From NCBI RefSeq assembly GCF_016756395.1, contig NZ_AP018365.1, positions 6,452,001 to 6,516,000 of the forward strand: 64,000 nt of DNA. The letters run 5' to 3'. Shown here one piece after another: positions 16,923-25,042 of this stretch. The DNA is from Streptomyces sp. SN-593. Its GTDB lineage: Bacteria; Actinomycetota; Actinomycetes; Streptomycetales; Streptomycetaceae. The notes under the pieces are model-generated. The model worked only from the letters and a program-made list of their open reading frames with translations, was not told the DNA's origin and ran no database searches. How positions within the stretch are numbered: position 1 is the first letter of the stretch; each line of letters starts with the position of its first letter. The position numbers and the translations under genes are program-made.

Positions 16923-18581
16923 CTACAGGTCCGCCCAGTTGAAGAACCGGGGCGTGGGCTTCTTGGAAGGCGGCGCGCAGGCGCGGTGCAGGCCCATGAT
17001 CGCGGCCACCGCGAGGTCGATCTTCCGCGGTGAGCCCTTGGACTCCTTGTAGATCATGAAGCCGCCCGTCGACGGCTTCACGACGGCGTTGGCCAGGTGG
17101 CGGGCCAGCCGCGGGTCACCGGAGTGCGTGACCCAGCCGTTCATCACCGCCTCGAAGAACCGGTTCGTCGCCGGCACCATCCGCGCCGGCGACTGGGGGA
17201 AGTCGACGACGGGCAGGCCCTCGGCCTCCAGGATCTGGTACGTCCTGGCCCACCGTGCGGGGTCCACCGCGATCTCCCGGACCTGCCACCGCCGGCACGC
17301 CGCCCGCAGCGCGTCCTCGACCTCCAGGATCGGCACCACCCAGTCCGGCGGCGCCTTCTCCGGCCGCTCCCACAACTGCACCACGTCCTGGTGTGGCCGG
17401 CGCAGCCCCGCGTTCAGCTCGGCGGCCTTCACCGCCCGCTCGTCCTCGTCCAGGTCGGCGTTCTCCGGCGCCTCCGGGTCGAACACCAGCGGCTCGCCCG
17501 GCCGGGTCACGATGATCCCCGTCGCGTCGTTGTTGTACGACCCGTCAAAGGACAGCACGACCTCTTCGCCGTCCGGGATCTCCTGCTCGGAGTCCTCGCA
17601 GCGCTCCCAGGCTCCTTCGGGAAGCCACACCTTCGCGGCCGTCACCCACACGTTCAGGCGCTTGGTCTTGAAGTCCGGCTCCGACAGCTTCCGGGAGACC
17701 GCGGCCATCTTCTCGCCGTCCAGGAAGTCCCCGTACGCCGGGTTGGCCTGCTGCCACACCCGTTGATCGAGGTACCGGAACCCGCGGGCGCGGTCGTTGG
17801 TCTCGTAGATCCGCGCCCCGTACCGCGGATCGTCGACCTCGCCCTTGATGATCTTCTTCGCGTACTGGTACTGCTGGTAGCAGATGGTGTCCTGGCCGTC
17901 GGCCTGGGTCTTCTTCCCGAACGTCGAGATACCGACGATGAGCGGCTGGGCGCGGGTGTCCGAGCCCTGGTTCATCACATCCCACAGCTCGCTGTTGGGC
18001 TGGGCGTGCAGCTCGTCGAACAGCACCCGCGAGGGGTTCAGCCCCTCCTTGGTGAACGCCTCGCTGGACAAGGCCCGGTACACCGACCCGGTCGCCGGAT
18101 ACTCGATCGCGTCCCGGTAGCACTTGAGCAGGCCGCCCTGCTTGGCGTCCAGCTCCGGCGACATCTCGACGGCGGACTTGACCTCGCCGAAGATCAGCTT
18201 CGCCTGGTCCTTGTCCGCCGCGCAGGAGTACACCTCGGCGCCCGGCTCGTCCAGGATGCCGTCGATCGCCAACCCGGCGCCGAGCAAAGACTTGGAGTTC
18301 TTCCGCGGCACCAGCAGCAGGTACGTCCAGTATTGCCGCAGCCGGCTACCCGGCACGAGCCGCAGGATGTCGCAGATCACGTCGGCCTGCCACGCCCGCA
18401 GCCGCACCAGCTGGCCGCGCTGGACGCCCTTGGTCAGCCGCAGGTACGACTCGATCAGCTCGCAGGCGAAGATCCCATCGGTGTTGCCCTCGTTCCACCG
18501 GGACATCGAGGGGTCCCACAGGTCCGGTCCGCGCGGCAGCTGGCGAGGGAAGCGCGGTGGCGCGGCCGCCCTACGCGCCAC
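16923..18581 (-). CDS. Terminase large subunit
   Basis: This 552-residue packaging motor has an N-terminal ATPase with Walker A-like V-P-R-K-N-S-K-S (91-98) and Walker B V-L-F-D-E (186-190). The C-terminal RNase H-like nuclease has Asp residues at 346 (S-F-D-G-S-Y), 440 (I-A-V-D-P) and 522 (K-I-D-L-A-V). It pumps DNA into the prohead and cuts concatemers. The GTG at 18581 overlaps the small subunit stop by 11 bp. All catalytic positions are present, so it looks intact. Confidence 0.95.
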   Translation of the reverse strand: MARRAAAPPRFPRQLPRGPDLWDPSMSRWNEGNTDGIFACELIESYLRLTKGVQRGQLVRLRAWQADVICDILRLVPGSRLRQYWTYLLLVPRKNSKSLLGAGLAIDGILDEPGAEVYSCAADKDQAKLIFGEVKSAVEMSPELDAKQGGLLKCYRDAIEYPATGSVYRALSSEAFTKEGLNPSRVLFDELHAQPNSELWDVMNQGSDTRAQPLIVGISTFGKKTQADGQDTICYQQYQYAKKIIKGEVDDPRYGARIYETNDRARGFRYLDQRVWQQANPAYGDFLDGEKMAAVSRKLSEPDFKTKRLNVWVTAAKVWLPEGAWERCEDSEQEIPDGEEVVLSFDGSYNNDATGIIVTRPGEPLVFDPEAPENADLDEDERAVKAAELNAGLRRPHQDVVQLWERPEKAPPDWVVPILEVEDALRAACRRWQVREIAVDPARWARTYQILEAEGLPVVDFPQSPARMVPATNRFFEAVMNGWVTHSGDPRLARHLANAVVKPSTGGFMIYKESKGSPRKIDLAVAAIMGLHRACAPPSKKPTPRFFNWADL

Positions 18582-19065
18582 CGTTGCCCGTCCGCTTCGC
18601 GCGCCGCTCCAACATCTCCTCCAGTTTCGACTTGGCCTTGATCTCGCTCATGCCGAGTCGCGCCCGGTCGGTGGGAGTGAAGCCGCACAGGCTCTCCCAC
18701 TTGGTCATCTGCGACTCCAGCGCGCGCAGATGGGACAGCAGCGGGTTGGCGCGCTGCTGCCCCATCGAGCCGGGAACCATGTAGCCGGCGTCCGCGATGG
18801 CCTCCCGGATCGCGTCGCGTTCGTCGTGCGCCTCGCACAGCCGGGTCAGGATGTCCAGGTCGGTGGTGGGGGACAGCCACTTCTGACCGGCTGTCCACAG
18901 CCGATCCCAGACCGCCCTGCCTACATCGCCGAGGGTGCCGGGCGCCGGCGGGAGGTCGGCCACGGAAACCAGCTCGACGACCACCGGCTCGGGAAGCGCA
19001 CGCTTGCCGGGGTTGCCCGTCAGCCGCTTACGCTCCGTGGGCGTCCTGGGTCGGCCTGCGGTCAT
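18571..19065 (-). CDS. Terminase small subunit, P27 family
   Basis: This 164-residue protein begins with the classic P27-type leader G-R-P-R-T-P-T-E-R-K-R and L-T-G-N-P-G-K-R. It binds phage DNA at the packaging site and presents it to the large subunit. The ATG at 19065 is chosen because the family signature starts there, even though the frame extends upstream. It sits directly upstream of the large subunit gene and downstream of an HNH gene. Confidence 0.9.
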   Translation of the reverse strand: MTAGRPRTPTERKRLTGNPGKRALPEPVVVELVSVADLPPAPGTLGDVGRAVWDRLWTAGQKWLSPTTDLDILTRLCEAHDERDAIREAIADAGYMVPGSMGQQRANPLLSHLRALESQMTKWESLCGFTPTDRARLGMSEIKAKSKLEEMLERRAKRTGNGGA

Positions 19066-19207
19066 GATCGCCACCCCCAAGAACCAACCGGCCCAAAAAA
19101 CGGTCCAATTTCGCGGCTGTGTGTGGGGGGTGGGGGGCCGGGTCCCTAGATGATCATCGTGTTCAAGATCGACCCACCCCCCGGCGCGCGACACATCGTC
19201 ATCGCCG

Positions 19208-19549
19208 TCACTGTGCGTGCTTGCGGGAGTTGCAGGCGCGGCACAGCACCTGCAGGTTGTCCGGCTCGTTGCCGCCGCCGCGGGCCTTGGGTGTGACGTG
19301 ATCTGCAGTCAGGTCGGTGGCGTGATGGGGCAGCACGCCCCAGCCGGGGCACCAGTCGCCGTACTCCGCGCGGTGCGCGGTCACTCCTGCTGCTGCGGTG
19401 CGTCGGTAGCTGCTGTCGTAGCCGCGCTGGCTGGCGCTGCCGCGCTGGACGTCGTATCGGTGCTGCCATGCGGCCTGGTGAGCGTCGCACCGCGAGGCGT
19501 TGCGGGTGAGCTCCTGGCAGTCCAGGCACGGGCGTAGGCGGCGCTGCAT
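19208..19549 (-). CDS. HNH endonuclease of packaging module
   Basis: This 113-residue protein carries an HNH fold at its C-terminus: D-L-T-A-D-H-V-T-P (about 80-88), N-E-P-D-N-L-Q-V-L-C (about 93-102) and C-N-S-R-K-H. Metal-binding cysteines also occur early (C-L-D-C). HNH genes just ahead of terminase genes are common in HK97-type phages and assist cos cleavage with the terminase. The first gene of the late block, it follows a strong terminator at 19672-19703. Confidence 0.9.
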   Translation of the reverse strand: MQRRLRPCLDCQELTRNASRCDAHQAAWQHRYDVQRGSASQRGYDSSYRRTAAAGVTAHRAEYGDWCPGWGVLPHHATDLTADHVTPKARGGGNEPDNLQVLCRACNSRKHAQ

Positions 19550-19671
19550 GGGCTCACCTCCTCGCGCACAGGATGTGCGGGTCGGGCCGGATCGGGCAGG
19601 ACGACCAGATCGGGACGGGGCCCTTTGCGGCCGGTGCGGTGAAACGAGGAGGGCGGGGCGCCTGTATACGG

Positions 19672-19703
19672 CGAACGGCCCGCTGGTGGGCGCGGGCCGT
19701 TCG
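19672..19703 (-). terminator. Terminator separating early and late genes
   Basis: A 12-bp perfect stem (19672-19683 with 19692-19703) encloses an 8-base loop. It lies 16 bp past the leftward gene at 19720-20184 and upstream of the HNH/terminase block. It probably ends early transcription, so late expression would need antitermination or its own promoter in 19550-19670. Confidence 0.7.
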
Positions 19704-19719
19704 TGAGAGGTTCGGAGTC

Positions 19720-20184
19720 TCAGCCGCCCAGCAGCCGGGCTTTCGCCTGCTCGAAGTCAGCGTCCGTGATGACGCGTTGGTCGCGGAGCGCAGCGAGCTT
19801 GGCGATCTCGTCGGCGATGCTCGGAGCTGCGGTGCTGGTCTGGGGGGCATGGTGCCGGGCTATGGCTTCATCAAGGGCGGCGCGGAGCCTCTCGAAGTGG
19901 GGCTGCTGCTTCTTGGTGAAGACGATCGAGTTCTCGTCTTGCGCTGCGGTTCTGGTCTGGGTGCCGAAGCTGCTCCGCTTCTCTACGCCGCCGGGGATGG
20001 TGAACTGGATAAATCCACCGAAGAGGGCTCCGGCTGGCTTCCACTGCACCGCGCTGATCTGGCTGATGTGTAGGCGCTTCTCGCCTTTGCCGATGGTCCG
20101 GCGTGCCACGCCGCCGTTGCGCCGGATGGTCAGATACTGGCCGTCGAACTCGGCCTGGCCGTTGACGCCTTTGATCTCTTCCAC
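19720..20184 (-). CDS. DUF4429/SHOCT-domain protein
   Basis: This 154-residue protein has an N-terminal PH-like/DUF4429-type beta domain (about 5-95, with L-T-I-R-R-N-G-G-V and G-K-G-E-K-R-L) and a C-terminal SHOCT helix pair (about 122-154, D-E-I-A-K-L-A-A-L-R-D then L-L-G-G). Such proteins are widespread in actinobacteria and their phages, with unknown roles. The GTG at 20184 is chosen for its AGAGGGGG site. The strong hairpin downstream suggests it closes the early transcript. Confidence 0.7.
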   Translation of the reverse strand: MEEIKGVNGQAEFDGQYLTIRRNGGVARRTIGKGEKRLHISQISAVQWKPAGALFGGFIQFTIPGGVEKRSSFGTQTRTAAQDENSIVFTKKQQPHFERLRAALDEAIARHHAPQTSTAAPSIADEIAKLAALRDQRVITDADFEQAKARLLGG

Positions 20185-20206
20185 GATGACCCCCTCTTGG
20201 TGGGGT

Positions 20207-20536
20207 TCACGGTGGCGGATCGGCCGGGCCCTGGTGGAGTGCTCCGGTTGGTCGTGACTGACCTGTGACGTGCGGCAAGCCCCGCCGGGGTGCGGCGCCC
20301 GGCGTTGACGCCAGGCGCAGAGCACGTGCGCGGGTTGCCAGTTCGGCCCGGGCGACGTCGGCGAGGGTGAAGAGCTGGCGGCCGCCGTCGTCGAGACCGG
20401 CCACTGGGAGGTGGCCGCGGGCGACCCAGGACCGGAGGGTGCGTTCCGTGCAGCCAGCGTTGCCTGCGGAGCACAGTGCGCGTATCCGGTTCGCGTGGTC
20501 GACGGCTTGCCCGGCGGTGAGCCATGTGGTGGTCAT
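20207..20536 (-). CDS. MerR-like helix-turn-helix protein
   Basis: This protein of about 109 residues has an N-terminal DNA-binding fold like phage MerR/HTH-17 proteins (E-R-T-L-R-S-W-V-A-R-G-H-L-P, about residues 30-43, followed by R-Q-L-F-T-L-A-D-V). It may be a phage regulator. The ATG at 20536 is used because the GGGGGG site is 5-8 bp upstream. It is set off from the genes upstream by a terminator and is followed by the SHOCT gene. Confidence 0.65.
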   Translation of the reverse strand: MTTTWLTAGQAVDHANRIRALCSAGNAGCTERTLRSWVARGHLPVAGLDDGGRQLFTLADVARAELATRARALRLASTPGAAPRRGLPHVTGQSRPTGALHQGPADPPP

Positions 20537-20558
20537 GATCACCCCCCAGCAAGCAAAA

Positions 20559-20576
20559 ACCCCGCTCAGGCGGGGT
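20559..20576 (-). terminator. Rho-independent terminator before HTH gene
   Basis: A 7-bp stem (20559-20565 with 20570-20576) with a 4-base loop is followed on the minus strand by a T run. It would stop leftward transcripts coming from 20.8 kb just before the HTH gene, or act as an attenuator in its leader. Confidence 0.6.
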
Positions 20577-20740
20577 GAGTGACATACGTGTGGCGCTGGC
20601 AGCGAGTATGCGCTAGCAGATGATCTATGTCCAGCAGGATGCCCTGAGCCGCGATCTGTCGTGCGGGCCGTTGCGTTCTCGGCGTCGCGTCCGAGTCGCT
20701 GGGCGGCCTCGCCGGAAGGGGGCGGACCACAGCGGCACGA

Positions 20741-20771
20741 CGAGGACCCCGCCGCCGCGACGGGGTCCTCG
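20741..20771 (-). terminator. Terminator after ribbon-helix-helix gene
   Basis: An 11-bp perfect stem (20741-20751 with 20761-20771) with a 9-base loop begins 25 bp past the stop of the gene at 20797-21099. No gene is seen between here and 20577, so this stretch is a double-terminator spacer. Confidence 0.6.
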
Positions 20772-20796
20772 GCGACCGGTCAGGAGCGCACGACGG

Positions 20797-21099
20797 CTAC
20801 GGGGTCCACAGGACGGGCGCAGTGCGGGCACCGGGCGGCATGGGCAGCGTCGGGACCTGCTCGCCGCGGTAGTGGATGCGCAGGTCGGGCGCGGTGTCGT
20901 GCGGGACGTCGCCCAGGTCGTGCGCGCGGCGGTATGCCTCGGCGGTGTCGTGCAGGATACAGCGCACGATGCTGGACAGTTCGGCGCCGGGGGTGAGGAG
21001 GGTGACGAGGTCGTCGTGCAGCTGCTCGTTGATGCGCACGGTGAGGCTGCGGCCGACGGGCGGCGGCGTCGTGCGGGTGGGTACGGTGGCGGGTGCCAT
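20797..21099 (-). CDS. Ribbon-helix-helix-like DNA-binding protein
   Basis: This 100-residue protein has a strand-helix-helix pattern (S-L-T-V-R-I-N-E-Q-L-H-D-D-L-V, about 18-32, then a helix at ~42-58) resembling CopG/Arc-type repressors. The remainder is Pro-rich. A GGGAG site lies upstream of the ATG at 21099. It follows the regulator at 21169-21726 and ends at two terminators. The specific target is unknown. Confidence 0.55.
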   Translation of the reverse strand: MAPATVPTRTTPPPVGRSLTVRINEQLHDDLVTLLTPGAELSSIVRCILHDTAEAYRRAHDLGDVPHDTAPDLRIHYRGEQVPTLPMPPGARTAPVLWTP

Positions 21100-21168
21100 G
21101 TCGGGTGTGCTCCCGGGTGGTAGTCGGGCCCGCCGTGCGGTGCAGTCGCATAGGTGGGCCCGCGTTCG

Positions 21169-21726
21169 TCAGGCGGTGGGCGGCTCGGTGGTCTTGTCGG
21201 GGAGGGCCGCGCGGAACGCGGCGAGGAAGTCTTCGGCGCCGTCCGCGTTGGCGAGGGCCTTCTCGTACTTCTTGTAGGAGGCGTGCGGGTCGGGATCGTT
21301 GGCGACGCCAGCCGCGATGATCTCCTGCACTTCTTCCGCCTTCCGCTGTTCGCGGAGGATGCTGTAGACGCGGGACGGGGTGAGTGCGATCTTCTCGGCG
21401 ATCTGCGGCGGCTCCATGCCGGCGGCAGCGTGCTTCGTGACGATGGCGGGCACAGCTGCGGCGAGGGCGTCAGCGACCATTCGCAGGACGCGTACATCAA
21501 GGAGCGAGAACTCGGCTGTGATCTTCTGCGTGATCTTCTGTGCCTGCTCTGCTTTGCTGCCCCTCTGGCTGATGACGTCGTAGCGCTTGGCCAGATGTTC
21601 GAGGTAGCTGCGGCTGAGGGGGTCGTCGTGGGTGTCGCTGTCGGTGCGTTCCGCGTCGTACTGCTCGACGGCGTCGAGGATGCGGTCGCGGAGCCGGTTG
21701 GCTGCGCCGGTGGGGTCGGTCGGCAT
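21169..21726 (-). CDS. Phage DNA-binding regulator with sigma-like HTH
   Basis: This protein of about 185 residues starts at the ATG at 21726 with a GGAG site. The middle region (about 104-130, with P-P-Q-I-A-E-K-I-A-L-T-P-S-R-V-Y-S-I-L-R) forms a helix-turn-helix like sigma region 4 or KorB/ParB. The N-terminal half is helical and charged. Its own gene is preceded by a 9-bp inverted repeat at 21771-21803, which suggests autoregulation. It may control the switch from the early operon to later genes. Confidence 0.6.
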   Translation of the reverse strand: MPTDPTGAANRLRDRILDAVEQYDAERTDSDTHDDPLSRSYLEHLAKRYDVISQRGSKAEQAQKITQKITAEFSLLDVRVLRMVADALAAAVPAIVTKHAAAGMEPPQIAEKIALTPSRVYSILREQRKAEEVQEIIAAGVANDPDPHASYKKYEKALANADGAEDFLAAFRAALPDKTTEPPTA

Positions 21727-21770
21727 GTGGTCTCCAGTCGGTGAGGTGCTGGCGACTCTCAATGTAGCGA

Positions 21771-21803
21771 CTTCACAAGCCTATACACAAGCGACTTGTG
21801 AAG
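21771..21803. promoter_or_regulatory. Inverted-repeat operator upstream of HTH regulator
   Basis: Perfect 9-bp arms CTTCACAAG and CTTGTGAAG (21771-21779 and 21795-21803) flank a 15-bp AT-richer centre containing CTATACA. A weaker related half-site pair (CAAGACATCTTG) follows at 21809-21820. The site lies 45 bp upstream of the start of the HTH regulator gene. A likely autoregulatory operator. Confidence 0.55.
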
Positions 21804-21831
21804 CCACTTCAAGACATCTTGTCGCCACGGG

Positions 21832-22098
21832 CTAGGCGAACCCGACCGGGTTCTTGGCGTGCTGCTGCTCTGCGTCGTCGAGGAGCTTCCCGGCGTGGCG
21901 CAGCAGCGCCCGGCACAGCACGCGGTCGCGTGGTCCATCGACGGCGGTCTCGTCGATTGTCGTCGGGGTGCCGTCGGGGGCGACGTACACCAAGGCCGGC
22001 CCGGCAGGCAGGACTGGCGGTGATGCGTCGTCTGCCTCGGCGTGCAGTCGCTCCAGGGCGGTGTGCCGGTGGGCAGGCGCTGGGCTGTGCCCCGTCAC
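21832..22098 (-). CDS. Small early protein, unknown function
   Basis: This 88-residue protein is the last gene of the long overlapping early operon. Its GTG at 22098 overlaps the upstream TGA (GTGA). It contains a short strand pair (A-L-V-Y-V-A-P-D-G-T) followed by an Asp/Arg-rich helix. No domain is recognised. Confidence 0.6.
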   Translation of the reverse strand: MTGHSPAPAHRHTALERLHAEADDASPPVLPAGPALVYVAPDGTPTTIDETAVDGPRDRVLCRALLRHAGKLLDDAEQQHAKNPVGFA

Positions 22099-22358
22099 CG
22101 CTCGTCCCGGCCGTGGTCCGGCTGTGCCTCGGCGGGTGCTGGCGGGAGGCTGAAAGCGGCGGCGAGCCGGGCGTAGACCAGCGGCATCTTGTGGCCGGCC
22201 GCGGCGATGCTGGCAGTGATCTGGCGTGCCTGGCTTGGGTCCGGCACGTGGTGGGCGGTATCCCGGGCGAGGCTGGCGCGGGCCCGGTCGGTGGCGTCCG
22301 GGGGGAGCGCGGCCAGTGCGGCCAGGATCTCGTCGGTGGTCATGCGCGGGTGGGTCAC
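22095..22358 (-). CDS. Small early helical protein
   Basis: This 87-residue protein starts at the GTG at 22358 in a GTGA overlap with the upstream stop. It is wholly helical with an Asp/Ala-rich N-terminal half. An alternative ATG five codons downstream is possible. Coupled translation with both neighbours suggests expression as part of one transcript. Function unknown. Confidence 0.6.
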   Translation of the reverse strand: MTHPRMTTDEILAALAALPPDATDRARASLARDTAHHVPDPSQARQITASIAAAGHKMPLVYARLAAAFSLPPAPAEAQPDHGRDER

Positions 22359-23104
22359 GTCTGGGCGTCCGTTCTGGTGGGGTGGTGTTCGGCGTCGGCG
22401 GCCAGCTTGGCCATGACCAGGCTCAGGCTGGGCAGGACGGCGGCCGCGTGTGCGGCGTAGGCGTCCGGGTCGAGTCGGCACCCGCATGCCTCGCACGTGA
22501 TCTCCCACTGGCCGTCGGCCCGGCTCATCGCGACGGCGCTGCACTGTGGGCAGGGCGCCAGCCGGGGATGTGATCGGGGCCGTGTGCCGGTGATCGCGCG
22601 CACGCGGCGTAGCGCGTCGTCCAGGCCCTCGTGCATCTGCCAGATCCAGGGGCAGGTGACGGCGAACGGGATGTAGAGCTGGAGCCAGTTCGCCCAGCCG
22701 GGGATGCCGCCGCCGGCCCGCGGTACCGGGGTGGTGCCGCGGGTGATGTACCAGGTGCCGGCCGGGTGGCGGGTGACGGCCGGGTAGTCGTCGGCCAGCA
22801 GCGAGGCCCAGCCGACCAGGAGCGGGCCGATCGGGATGCCGCCGGAGTCCTGGCCGTCCGGGTCGGGGACCCAGCGGGTGGCGAGCAGGTCGAGCACTCG
22901 CACGTCCACGGGCAGCGGCGGGTGGGCGCGGCCGGCTGGTCGGCCGCCGGCGCCCGGGCCGCGGTGCGGCGTGAGCTCGGCGCGCAGCAGCGGGAGTTCG
23001 GCCACCAGCTGCTGCAGGACGTACGCGAGGTGGTGTTCGCAGCCCGGGCAGGCGTACCGGTCGGTGCCTGCCGGCAGCGGGCGGTGGCAGATGGTGCACT
23101 CCAC
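22355..23104 (-). CDS. Protein with two zinc-ribbon-like ends
   Basis: This 249-residue protein opens with a zinc-ribbon pattern (C-T-I-C at 3-6 and C-P-G-C at ~19-22) and has a second Cys pair set near the C-terminus (C-P-Q-C at ~185 and C-E-A-C-G-C at ~205). Between them lies a region rich in Trp and Pro (W-A-N-W-L-Q-L-Y-I-P-F). Proteins of this type recur in Streptomyces prophages and plasmids without an assigned role. The GTG at 23104 has a GAGGGC site and starts 3 bp past the upstream stop. Confidence 0.65.
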   Translation of the reverse strand: MECTICHRPLPAGTDRYACPGCEHHLAYVLQQLVAELPLLRAELTPHRGPGAGGRPAGRAHPPLPVDVRVLDLLATRWVPDPDGQDSGGIPIGPLLVGWASLLADDYPAVTRHPAGTWYITRGTTPVPRAGGGIPGWANWLQLYIPFAVTCPWIWQMHEGLDDALRRVRAITGTRPRSHPRLAPCPQCSAVAMSRADGQWEITCEACGCRLDPDAYAAHAAAVLPSLSLVMAKLAADAEHHPTRTDAQT

Positions 23105-23107
23105 GGG

Positions 23108-23458
23108 TCAGCCCTCGTCGCCGCGGCGGGCGACCAGGTCCGGGATGCTGGTGCGGCCGCGCCGCCGCGAGGTGTGGTCGCGGCCCAGCAGGGTGTCAGC
23201 CAGCCGGTCGAACCGGGCGATCACCCGGTCGCTCGCGTCCTCCATCGCCTGGGCGGTGGCCGCGCCGAGCTCGTCGACCTGCTTCTTCACCTCGGCGGTG
23301 AACAGCTCGTCGGTCAGCAGCGGCACCAGCTCGCGGGCGTCGCGGATCTCGCGGCGCAGGTCGGTCAGCGTCTCGCGGGCCTCGCGGATCTCCGCGCGCA
23401 GCTGGTCGCGTACCTGCTCCAGGTCGTCCAGGTGCGGGGTCTGTCGGGGCCGGGTCAT
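23108..23458 (-). CDS. Coiled-coil early protein
   Basis: This 116-residue protein is dominated by a long charged coiled coil (about 10-50, heptads with L-R-A-E-I-R-E-A-R-E-T-L) and a second helix (~55-90). The basic tail (R-R-R-G-R-T) could bind nucleic acid. The ATG at 23458 overlaps the upstream TGA (ATGA), so the longer frame is rejected. Function unknown. Confidence 0.6.
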   Translation of the reverse strand: MTRPRQTPHLDDLEQVRDQLRAEIREARETLTDLRREIRDARELVPLLTDELFTAEVKKQVDELGAATAQAMEDASDRVIARFDRLADTLLGRDHTSRRRGRTSIPDLVARRGDEG

Positions 23459-23655
23459 GAGGTCGTGACTCCCATCGGGGCGTAGGGGCGCAGGTGGACG
23501 GTGAGCGGGGGGACGTCGGCGTCCTCGACGAGGACGGGCCCGCTGTCGGGCGGCCGTTCGACCGCCAGGTGCAGGAGGCCGCGCAGCCGGGTGAGGGTCG
23601 CGGGCTCGGCGGCGACCTCCTGCACGGGCAGGGTGGAGACGATGATCAGCCGCAC
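23455..23655 (-). CDS. Small early protein with beta-strand start
   Basis: This 66-residue protein starts at a GTG that overlaps the end of the upstream gene. The sequence begins with a hydrophobic strand (R-L-I-I-V-S-T-L-P-V) and ends with another (L-T-V-H-L-R-P-Y). It is too short for a confident family call. Its overlapping position on both sides supports it as a real gene. Confidence 0.5.
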   Translation of the reverse strand: MRLIIVSTLPVQEVAAEPATLTRLRGLLHLAVERPPDSGPVLVEDADVPPLTVHLRPYAPMGVTTS

Positions 23656-24464
23656 GGCGGGCCGTCCACGGGGTAGGCGCGGATGTCGAGGCCCGGGCGG
23701 CCCTCGGCACGCGCGGGCCGGGAGTCGACCCACAGGAAGTACGGGCTGCGCAGGCCGTCGTGGCCGGCGGCCATGTGCTCGATCTCGACGCCCAGCGCCA
23801 CCGCCCACGGGGTGAGCCGGGCCACCGCCTGGGTGGTGGTCAGGCCGCGCAGGTTGGCTTGGGCGCCGTGGTCCCAGCGCCAGGGCAGGACGTCGCCCAA
23901 CTCGGCCTCCACGCGCTCGATGTCACGCAGCCCGGTCTGCTGGTGGGTCTGGTCGGCGATGGCCTCGGCACGGTGACGCAGAACGGCCTCGTTCGCGCTG
24001 TACTTGCTCCTCGCCGGCTCCGCCGCGCTCCAGCCGCAGGAGCAGGCGACGTCGTAGCCGTCGATCAGGGTGTAGCACCCGGAGCGGATGGGGTTGCGGC
24101 TGGTGACCTTCTTGGTGTGGCCGGGCAGCCGTGCCCATGCGGCGGCCGGTCGGCGCACGCGGATGCGGGGCTGGGCGCGCACGTCACGGGTGAGTAGGGG
24201 TCGGTCGACGGGGTTCGGGAATCCGTGGACGGGGTGCGGTACGCGGGCGGGCAGCGCGGGGTTGTAGCCGCCGAGGGTCCAGGTGGCGCGCCGCCGGGTG
24301 ATCTCGGTGACCACCACCAGGCCGTCGGTGTGGTCGACGACGTCGCCGAGCTCGACCTCATGCGGCTGCACGGCGATGGTGGCGTAGGCGTGGGCGGGCG
24401 AGTAGCAGCTGACGGTCTCGCTGAGCGGGGCGGTCGCAGTCGCGGTCGGGTCGGTGGGGGTCAT
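23646..24464 (-). CDS. Conserved-type phage protein of unknown function
   Basis: This 272-residue protein starts at an ATG overlapping the preceding stop (ATGA). It contains a beta-rich N-terminal part (D-G-L-V-V-V-T-E-I-T) and a mid-region with C-S-C-G-W (about 141-145) that could bind metal. An H-R-A-E-A-I-A-D-Q-T-H-x-x-T helix follows. It is one of the larger early genes. No catalytic motif is recognised. Confidence 0.6.
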   Translation of the reverse strand: MTPTDPTATATAPLSETVSCYSPAHAYATIAVQPHEVELGDVVDHTDGLVVVTEITRRRATWTLGGYNPALPARVPHPVHGFPNPVDRPLLTRDVRAQPRIRVRRPAAAWARLPGHTKKVTSRNPIRSGCYTLIDGYDVACSCGWSAAEPARSKYSANEAVLRHRAEAIADQTHQQTGLRDIERVEAELGDVLPWRWDHGAQANLRGLTTTQAVARLTPWAVALGVEIEHMAAGHDGLRSPYFLWVDSRPARAEGRPGLDIRAYPVDGPPCG

Positions 24465-24709
24465 GATCCGTCCTCGGGGTGGGTGGGACGCCCGGCCGCG
24501 GGGCGGGCGGACTGCCCCAGCAGGGCGGCGTGGATCTTCGCGGCCAGGCCGGCCACGCTGCCCTCCCAGGAGTGGATGACACCTCCGCCGGCGCCGCGGT
24601 CGGTCACCTTGATCAGGAGAGCGTTCGGGGGCGCCCCGGGGACGAGGGCGGCGAGGGCGGCCGCGATGACGCGGACCTGGGGTTCGTGGCGGGCAGGGGA
24701 CGAGGGCAT
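24461..24709 (-). CDS. Small early protein
   Basis: This 82-residue protein has a GGAG site before the ATG at 24709 and overlaps the next gene by ATGA. A central strand (A-L-L-I-K-V-T-D-R-G) and a helix (V-A-G-L-A-A-K-I-H-A-A-L-L) suggest a compact alpha/beta fold. Function unknown. Confidence 0.55.
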   Translation of the reverse strand: MPSSPARHEPQVRVIAAALAALVPGAPPNALLIKVTDRGAGGGVIHSWEGSVAGLAAKIHAALLGQSARPAAGRPTHPEDGS

Positions 24710-24721
24710 GGGCAGCTCCGA

Positions 24722-25042
24722 TCAGGGTCGGGTGGTGACGAGGCGGTGGCGGGTGCCGTGCGGTCGGTCGGCCACGACGTGGTCGATGTCCTGGCAGGTG
24801 TCACGACCGGGCGCCGTCGTGCGGGGCCGCCGTACGCGGTCCGCGAGTGTGATCACAGCGACAAGTGCGCCGGTGCCGGCCAGCGGGCCGCCGACAGCGA
24901 AGCACGCGACGAGCAGGGCGACACGGAAACCGGCGGTCACTGCGAGCACAGCGACGACGACGGCCAGGATCGCGCCGGCGGTGACGAGTACCCCGACGGG
25001 CGTAGCCGCGTAGCGGTCCGGGCGGCCGCGGTGCGCGCTCAC
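24722..25042 (-). CDS. Two-span membrane protein
   Basis: This 106-residue protein has two hydrophobic segments (about 15-33 and 36-60) after a short basic N-terminus, and a basic His/Arg-rich C-terminus. The GTG at 25042 overlaps the stop of the Cys-rich gene (GTGA), so the longer upstream frame is not used. Early-expressed phage membrane proteins can act in superinfection exclusion, but nothing here proves that role. Confidence 0.55.
   Translation of the reverse strand: MSAHRGRPDRYAATPVGVLVTAGAILAVVVAVLAVTAGFRVALLVACFAVGGPLAGTGALVAVITLADRVRRPRTTAPGRDTCQDIDHVVADRPHGTRHRLVTTRP

Noticed and set aside
20577..20796. Possible small gene between the two terminators
   Set aside because: Frames here have no ribosome site, and hairpins occupy most of the stretch.
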